Positions 34,242-38,804 of a stretch of DNA of 38,804 bases are shown one piece after another; position 1 is the first letter of the stretch; every line of letters begins with the position of its first letter. This DNA comes from Acidimicrobiia bacterium. Lineage in GTDB: Bacteria > Actinomycetota > Acidimicrobiia > Spongiisociales > UBA5794. A model generated the notes under the pieces. The model saw only the letters and a list, made by a program, of their open reading frames with translations. It ran no database searches and was not told where the DNA came from. Where the stretch lies: positions 1 through 38,804 of the forward strand of contig JASJAX010000034.1 in the NCBI GenBank assembly GCA_030066755.1, given 5' to 3'. Made by a program: the position numbers and the translations under genes.

Positions 34242-34317
34242 AGTCCCAAGTCACAGGTCCCAAGTCCCAAGCAGCGCTGCCCTGAGACGTGAGACGTGAG
34301 ACGTGGGACTTGGGACT
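34242..34317. repeat. Heptamer tandem repeat, two opposed arms (site 9)
   Basis: Left arm 34242-34269: AGTCCCA, AGTCACA, GGTCCCA, AGTCCCA. Right arm 34283-34317: TGAGACG three times, then TGGGACT twice. The outer units pair perfectly and the four left units pair at 23 of 28 positions. The spacer contains the palindrome GCAGCGCTGC. The site lies between divergent genes (AAA+ on minus, PLP enzyme on plus). Confidence 0.85.
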
Positions 34318-34337
34318 CCAACGCCTGGCGCAGCCGT

Positions 34338-34343
34338 TACGCT
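34338..34343 (+). promoter_or_regulatory. Candidate leaderless -10 box of the D-cysteine desulfhydrase-like gene
   Basis: TACGCT, ending 7 nt before the ATG at 34351. Its expected -35 falls at the right end of heptamer site 9. Confidence 0.45.
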
Positions 34344-34350
34344 CCCAGGG

Positions 34351-35376
34351 ATGAGCCTGGCCGACGTCGTTGCTTCGGAAGCCCGTTATCGCCTGGCCTA
34401 TCTGCCGACGCCGCTCGAGCGGATGCAGCGTCTCACCGAATTCCTGGGTGGTCCGCGGCTGTGGGTCAAACGGGACGACCTGACCGGCCTCGGACTCGGT
34501 GGCAACAAGGTACGCAAACTCGAGTTCGTGATGCCGGATGCAATCGACCACGGTGCGGATGTGCTCGTGACCGCCGGCGTCGCACAATCCAACAGTGTCC
34601 GCCAGATCGCGGCGGCGGCTGCCCGTGCGGGAATGGGCTGCCATGTGATCCAACTCACCGATCGGGTCGACCACGAGCCGGTCCCGGTCACTCGCACCGG
34701 GAACGCGATGATCATCCCGCTCCTCGGAGCATCGGTCCACCGCATGCGCTGGACCGGTGACCGCGCCAGCGCGATCGAACACACCGCAGCAGAGCTCGCC
34801 GCAGCGGGCCGTCGCCCCTATGTCGTCCCGTACGGGGTTTCCAATCCACTCGGCGCAATCGGATATGTCGCCGCCGCTGTCGAGCTGAACGCACAGTTCG
34901 CAGCCGCAGGCATCCGTCCCCGTGCGGTCGTGCACGCCTCAGGGTCCGGCGGTACGCAAGCGGGGCTCGTCGTGGGCTTCTTCGAGGACCGGGTCCATGT
35001 GGTCGGCGTCGATGTCGATGCAGAGCCGGATCGAGTTCGCAACGACGTGTCGGGCATCGCCGTGCAGATGGCCAACGACCTCGAACTCGACGCTCGAGGC
35101 GTTGACGCAGCAATCGAGGTCCTCGATGGCTACGCCGGACCCCACTACGCCGCCGTTACCGACGCCGCCCTGGAGGCAATCGACCTCGGGGCACGTCTCG
35201 AAGGACTCATCCTGGACCCCGTCTACTCGGCCAAGGCCCTGGCGGCGGTCATCGGCATGGTGCGTGCCGGACGTTTCGGACCCAACGACGATGTCGTGTT
35301 CATCCACACTGGGGGTGCGCCGTCCTTGCTCGCCCAACCTGACCTCCTCGACCGGATCGAAACCACCCACCGCTGA
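34351..35376 (+). CDS. D-cysteine desulfhydrase / ACC deaminase-like PLP enzyme
   Basis: A 341-residue fold-type II pyridoxal-phosphate enzyme. The PLP lysine is Lys53 in GLGLGGNKVRKLEF, and the substrate loop reads GVAQSNSVRQIAAAAARAG. The phosphate-binding loop is HASGSGGTQAGLVVG, and the C-terminal run is ILDPVYSAKALAAVIGM. Members cleave D-cysteine to pyruvate, ammonia and sulfide, or deaminate 1-aminocyclopropane-1-carboxylate; sequence alone does not decide. ATG at 34351 has a TACGCT box 7 nt upstream. Confidence 0.9.
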   Translation: MSLADVVASEARYRLAYLPTPLERMQRLTEFLGGPRLWVKRDDLTGLGLGGNKVRKLEFVMPDAIDHGADVLVTAGVAQSNSVRQIAAAAARAGMGCHVIQLTDRVDHEPVPVTRTGNAMIIPLLGASVHRMRWTGDRASAIEHTAAELAAAGRRPYVVPYGVSNPLGAIGYVAAAVELNAQFAAAGIRPRAVVHASGSGGTQAGLVVGFFEDRVHVVGVDVDAEPDRVRNDVSGIAVQMANDLELDARGVDAAIEVLDGYAGPHYAAVTDAALEAIDLGARLEGLILDPVYSAKALAAVIGMVRAGRFGPNDDVVFIHTGGAPSLLAQPDLLDRIETTHR

Positions 35377-35496
35377 GCGACCGGCCGGCAAAACGGCGGG
35401 TGCCGACCCCATCACCACTACCCTGAGGCTCCGGCGGGTCCCCATCGGAGCCTTTCCGAACTACCTCGATCACGACCCGCCGTTTGGAGAACCCTC

Positions 35497-36765
35497 TTGA
35501 CAACGACCGAACCCGGCGCCGCTGAGGCCCCGGAGCACCTCGATACCGACACCACGTTTGCCGCTCTCGGCATCGATCAGGATCTCGTCGACGTCCTCGA
35601 AGCGGCCGGGATCACCTCACCGTTCCCGATCCAGGCGTTGTCAATCCCGGATGCCATGGCCGGCCGGGATGTGACCGGAAAGGCGAAGACCGGCAGCGGC
35701 AAGACCCTGGCTTTCGGTCTGCCGATCGTGCAGATGATCCACAAGGCGAAGCCCGGTCGACCGCATGCGCTCGTCCTGGTTCCCACGCGCGAGCTCGCCA
35801 ATCAGGTCGCCGAGGACCTGCGCCCGCTGATCGAGGCTCGTGACCTCCGTCTCATCGCCGTATACGGCGGGGCACCGATGGGCAAGCAGATCGACGCCTT
35901 CAAGCGCGGCGTCGAGATCGTCGTTGCGACCCCGGGACGGCTCATCGACCTCATGGAACGCAAGGTTGTTTCGCTCGCCGATATCGAGATCGTGGCGATC
36001 GACGAAGCCGACCAGATGGCCGACATGGGATTCCTGCCGCAGGTGCGACGGATCATGCGCACCGTTGAAGGGGAGCATCAGACGATGCTGTACTCGGCCA
36101 CGCTCGACGGCCAGGTCGGCAGCCTGATCCGCGCATACATGGAGAACCCGATCGAGCACGAGGTTGTTTCGACCACCGAAACGGTCGAGACGATGGAGCA
36201 CCGGTTCCTCAAGGTCCACTACATGGACAAGGCCAAGGTTGCGGCCGCGATCGCCGAGACTGCGGAGCGCACCCTGATGTTCGTGCGGACCAAACACGGC
36301 TGCGACCGCGTCGCCGCCGATCTGCGCGACCTCGGCGTCAATGCACAGGCGATTCACGGGGATCTCCCGCAGCGCAAGCGCGAACGTGCGTTGTCTCGAT
36401 TCGCCGAGGGCACGAGCCCGGTGCTCGTCGCCACAAACGTCGCCGCGCGTGGCCTCCACGTCGAGGGCGTCGACATCGTGGTTCACTATGACCCACCCGA
36501 CGATCCGAAGACCTACCTCCATCGCTCGGGCCGCACTGCACGGGCAGGCGAATCCGGCCTGGTGGTCACGTTGGTCGAATGGGATCAGGTCAACGAGGTG
36601 ATCCGCATCCAGAAGCAGGCCGGGCTCAACATCCCGATCGTCAAGATGTTCTCCAACGACGAGCGGCTCGCCGATCTCACGGCATGGGAGCCGCCCGAGG
36701 AGGAAGCTCCGTTCCGTGCATCGACCGCACGGCCCCTCGGCCGCCGGCGCCGTCGCCGACTCTGA
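35497..36765 (+). CDS. DEAD-box RNA helicase
   Basis: A 422-residue DEAD-box ATP-dependent RNA helicase. Motifs in order: Q motif GITSPFPIQ near 39, motif I AKTGSGKT at 63-70, PTRELA, motif II DEAD at 169-172, motif III SAT near 200, and motif VI HRSGRTARAG from 342. The C-terminal tail is short and ends Arg-rich (RPLGRRRRRRL). The start is TTG at 35497, with GGAGA 6 nt upstream; no better start is visible. It overlaps the VOC gene (TGATG). Such helicases remodel RNA in ribosome assembly or decay, or in cold response. Confidence 0.9.
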   Translation: MTTTEPGAAEAPEHLDTDTTFAALGIDQDLVDVLEAAGITSPFPIQALSIPDAMAGRDVTGKAKTGSGKTLAFGLPIVQMIHKAKPGRPHALVLVPTRELANQVAEDLRPLIEARDLRLIAVYGGAPMGKQIDAFKRGVEIVVATPGRLIDLMERKVVSLADIEIVAIDEADQMADMGFLPQVRRIMRTVEGEHQTMLYSATLDGQVGSLIRAYMENPIEHEVVSTTETVETMEHRFLKVHYMDKAKVAAAIAETAERTLMFVRTKHGCDRVAADLRDLGVNAQAIHGDLPQRKRERALSRFAEGTSPVLVATNVAARGLHVEGVDIVVHYDPPDDPKTYLHRSGRTARAGESGLVVTLVEWDQVNEVIRIQKQAGLNIPIVKMFSNDERLADLTAWEPPEEEAPFRASTARPLGRRRRRRL

Positions 36766-37169
36766 TGGACGTCCTGTTCGTCGCGGGCGTCGCCGTCATC
36801 TCGGCCGACCCCGCAACGAGTCGAAACTTCTACGAGGATGCACTCGGTCTCGCCCTCGAAGGCGACGACTACCGGTCCACGTTCTCGCTCGAGGGCACCA
36901 AGCATTTCGGCGTGTGGCCGCTCGACCAGGCCGCAACCGCCTGCTTCGGGAACCCTGAGTGGCCGGCCGACGTGCCGGTTCCGCAAGCCACGATCGAGTT
37001 CGAGGTCCTCGACGTTCCGTCGGCGGCGGCTGAGCTCGTTGCCGCTGGATACACGTTGATCCACGACGCTCGAGAAGAGCCGTGGGGTCAGGTTGTGGCT
37101 CGCCTGCTCAGCCCCGAGGGCTTGCTGGTCGGGCTGAGCTACGCACCGTGGTTCCACACCACCGAGTGA
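36765..37169 (+). CDS. Single-domain VOC (glyoxalase/bleomycin-resistance-like) protein
   Basis: A 134-residue VOC-fold protein: VISADPATSRNFYEDALGLA near the start, then LLSPEGLLVGLSYAPWFH at the end, the usual last strand. The ATG at 36765 shares a base with the helicase stop (TGATG), so translation is coupled. An open frame running further upstream is only a shadow of the helicase gene. Function within this very broad family is unknown. Confidence 0.85.
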   Translation: MDVLFVAGVAVISADPATSRNFYEDALGLALEGDDYRSTFSLEGTKHFGVWPLDQAATACFGNPEWPADVPVPQATIEFEVLDVPSAAAELVAAGYTLIHDAREEPWGQVVARLLSPEGLLVGLSYAPWFHTTE

Positions 37170-37242
37170 TCAGGGTCTTCCCCCCTATCCACAGCAGCCG
37201 GGGGTGTGCGACGCTGAGGGTGTCGCTACCCGTGGGGGTCAC

Positions 37243-38484
37243 ATGACGGACGCGCTGGTCGATTCGCCCGATCGAGCGAACCAGCCAAGCGGACCATCAG
37301 GTCGATGGAACCGCTGGCGTCGTCCGTTGACCCGGATCGGGATTGTCGTCGGCGTACTCGCCATGATCTTCTACGCCGCAGGCGGATGGTATTTCTCCTC
37401 CCTCCTCGGCGAGGATGCCTTCGAGGTGTCGGCGCCGGACCCACCGGTCTACGAGGTCGAGGTCGATGCCATCTCGACCGAAACGATCACGCTGGTCGTT
37501 CCGGCCGGCAGCGAACCCGATCTCACGGGCCCGGTGGTGATCGGCTTCGAGCACGAGAACGGGACGCTGCGACTCGGAAGGATCATCGCCAACCTCACCG
37601 ACGGGACTCGGGACATCGTCACCCGCCAGTACGACGTGATCCGGGGACCCAAGCCCGAGGTCGGGGACCTGGGCGACCTCGACCCGTGGCTGTACACCGA
37701 GAATCCGTGGTTCCTGCTCGACGTACCAACCCGGGTCACGTACGAGTCCGAGCTTGGCCCGATAGATGCCCTGTACGTGTCGGGTGGCACCGGAACGTGG
37801 GTCATCCTGGTCCACGGCAAGGGCGCCGCCGAGCGCGAAGCCTTCCGAATGATGAATGCGGTCGGTCCTCACTCGATGCTCGCCATCAGCTACCGGAATG
37901 ATCCCGGCCAGCCAGCGGATCCGAGCGGCTACTACCGCTACGGAGCCACCGAGTGGAAGGACGTGGAGGGGGCGGTGGCCTATGCGCTCGATCAGGGCGC
38001 GAACAACGTGATCCTGGCGGGCCTGAGCACCGGAGCGGCTCTCAACCTGTCGTTCATGTACCGCTCAGACCTGGCAGACCATGTCATCGGGCTCATCTTC
38101 GATGCGCCGAACATCGACTTCGGACGAACCGTCGACTACGGCGCGTCCCAGCGCGACTTGCCACTGGTGGGATTGCCGGTTCCTCAGTCGTTGACGACCG
38201 TTGCGAAGTTCATTGGGGCCCTTCGCTTCGGAGTCGACTGGAGCGAACTCGACTACCTCGACGACATCGACCGCATCGACGTTCCGATCCTCGTGTTCCA
38301 CGGCACGAACGACACCACGGTCCCCGTCGATGTGAGCGAACGCCTCGCCGAGACCCGCCCCGACCTCGTCACTTTCCTTGCGTTCGAAGGGGCCGAGCAC
38401 GTGCAATCGTGGAACTTCGATCCTGCACGGTACGACGCGGCGATGCGTCGCTTCCTCGATGCGCTCTCGCCGTCGTCGGTATAG
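37243..38484 (+). CDS. Membrane-anchored alpha/beta hydrolase
   Basis: A 413-residue alpha/beta hydrolase with an N-terminal signal-anchor (RIGIVVGVLAMIFYAAGGWY, about residues 34-53). The nucleophile elbow is GLSTGAALNLS with Ser262. Catalytic Asp357 lies in VFHGTNDTTVPVDVS and His386 in FEGAEHVQSW. The oxyanion region is WVILVHGKGAAER. Residues 60-190 form an all-beta extra region before the hydrolase fold. The active domain is probably outside the membrane. ATG at 37243 has GGGGGT upstream; an ATG at 37204 lacks a ribosome site. Substrate unknown. Confidence 0.88.
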   Translation: MTDALVDSPDRANQPSGPSGRWNRWRRPLTRIGIVVGVLAMIFYAAGGWYFSSLLGEDAFEVSAPDPPVYEVEVDAISTETITLVVPAGSEPDLTGPVVIGFEHENGTLRLGRIIANLTDGTRDIVTRQYDVIRGPKPEVGDLGDLDPWLYTENPWFLLDVPTRVTYESELGPIDALYVSGGTGTWVILVHGKGAAEREAFRMMNAVGPHSMLAISYRNDPGQPADPSGYYRYGATEWKDVEGAVAYALDQGANNVILAGLSTGAALNLSFMYRSDLADHVIGLIFDAPNIDFGRTVDYGASQRDLPLVGLPVPQSLTTVAKFIGALRFGVDWSELDYLDDIDRIDVPILVFHGTNDTTVPVDVSERLAETRPDLVTFLAFEGAEHVQSWNFDPARYDAAMRRFLDALSPSSV

Positions 38485-38804
38485 GCCGGATCGATTCGAG
38501 AGCAGGGGGCACCTGGGCCGAAACCGAGCTGATCGACGAGTGCCGAACCCCCCTACCCCGAGCGGCCTTCGGCCTGGCGGTACCTTCCCCCCTCCGGTGT
38601 CGGGTTGCGCGACTGGCCCGACGCCCTTGGCGTTCTCCCTCTTGGATCCCCCTCCCTTTCAGGGAGGGGTGGCCTCCACGAAGTGGAGGTCGGGGAGGGT
38701 TTCGAGGTCACTCCGACTGATGTGCAATCCGTCGTCGACACGTTTCGGAACACCGCCCCGACAGTGCGGAGCGGTGGAGACCCTCCCCGCCTCCGCTTCG
38801 CTCC
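38485..38804. repeat. Non-coding right end with palindromic and inverted repeats
   Basis: No convincing gene. A 9-bp hairpin (38649-38669, CCCCTCCCT, loop TTC) and a 7-bp hairpin (38673-38689, CCTCCAC, loop GAA) are followed by CGGGGAGGG. Near 38773-38804 a second copy of the GGGGAGGG-type unit appears in opposite orientation, cut by the window end. The inverted pair is about 75-85 nt apart. It resembles an intergenic palindromic repeat family; a mobile or REP-like nature is inference. Confidence 0.5.

Noticed and set aside
34184-34321. Longer N-terminus for the AAA+ ATPase
   Set aside because: It would translate heptamer site 9; the ATG at 34183 follows a -10-like box and gives a normal N-terminus.
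38553-38753. 66-codon minus-strand frame in the right-end repeat region
   Set aside because: It runs across palindromic repeats, is rich in Pro, Arg, Ser and Thr, and has no motif.

Overview
The window is GC-rich, densely coded DNA from a bacterium that is most likely an actinomycete-type Gram-positive (Actinomycetota, perhaps class Acidimicrobiia). This is an inference from the high GC, many GTG/TTG starts, leaderless-type TANNNT -10 boxes 6-9 nt before start codons, a large sigma-J-type (ECF42-like) factor next to a YCII protein, and the general protein style. No rRNA, tRNA, CRISPR array, insertion sequence or phage gene was seen. I count 36 protein genes, one cut by the left edge.

Layout. 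1-1851: 3' part of a fused alpha-beta E1 2-oxoacid dehydrogenase. 1.95-14.6 kb: a cation, pH and stress block. It holds a Usp/CBS protein with a translationally coupled 41-residue membrane peptide, a divergent CPA2-type cation/proton antiporter with RCK domains, an M50 (site-2-protease-like) membrane protease and a LysE-type exporter. It then holds a tandem universal stress protein with a winged-helix regulator, and a divergent six-gene Mrp (Mnh) Na+/H+ antiporter operon. In that operon MrpG and MrpE are one polypeptide, and a close paralogue of the regulator follows it. 14.7-20.5 kb: a PIG-L deacetylase diverging from a polar amino-acid ABC transporter (aapJQMP-like). 20.7-22.4 kb: ECF sigma factor plus YCII protein. 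22.5-28.7 kb: acyl-CoA dehydrogenase, HAD phosphatase, small P-loop kinase, YihY membrane protein, APH-type kinase and MscS channel. 28.9-34.2 kb (minus strand): tandem VOC protein, ROK sugar kinase, and a two-gene module of a VWA protein with a MoxR/Mg-chelatase-like AAA+ ATPase. 34.3-38.5 kb: D-cysteine-desulfhydrase-like PLP enzyme, DEAD-box helicase with a small VOC protein, and a membrane-anchored alpha/beta hydrolase. The last 320 bases are non-coding and hold palindromic repeats.

How the genes may work together. The two antiporter systems share a layout: a minus-strand Usp-containing transcription unit diverges from a plus-strand cation/proton antiporter. Between them lies a shared promoter-plus-box motif (TTGCGT, 17-18 nt, TAKATT, then a 26-bp box with 20 identical positions). 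This suggests common control of the CPA2 antiporter and the Mrp complex, perhaps by the two paralogous winged-helix proteins that bracket the Mrp genes.

The most unusual DNA-level feature is a family of short tandem heptamer repeats (period 7, AGTC/GACT-like or GTAC core) at nine intergenic sites. Several are built as two opposed arms that would fold into long imperfect hairpins, and several abut predicted promoters. They recall the heptanucleotide STRR repeats of filamentous cyanobacteria but sit in a very different genome.
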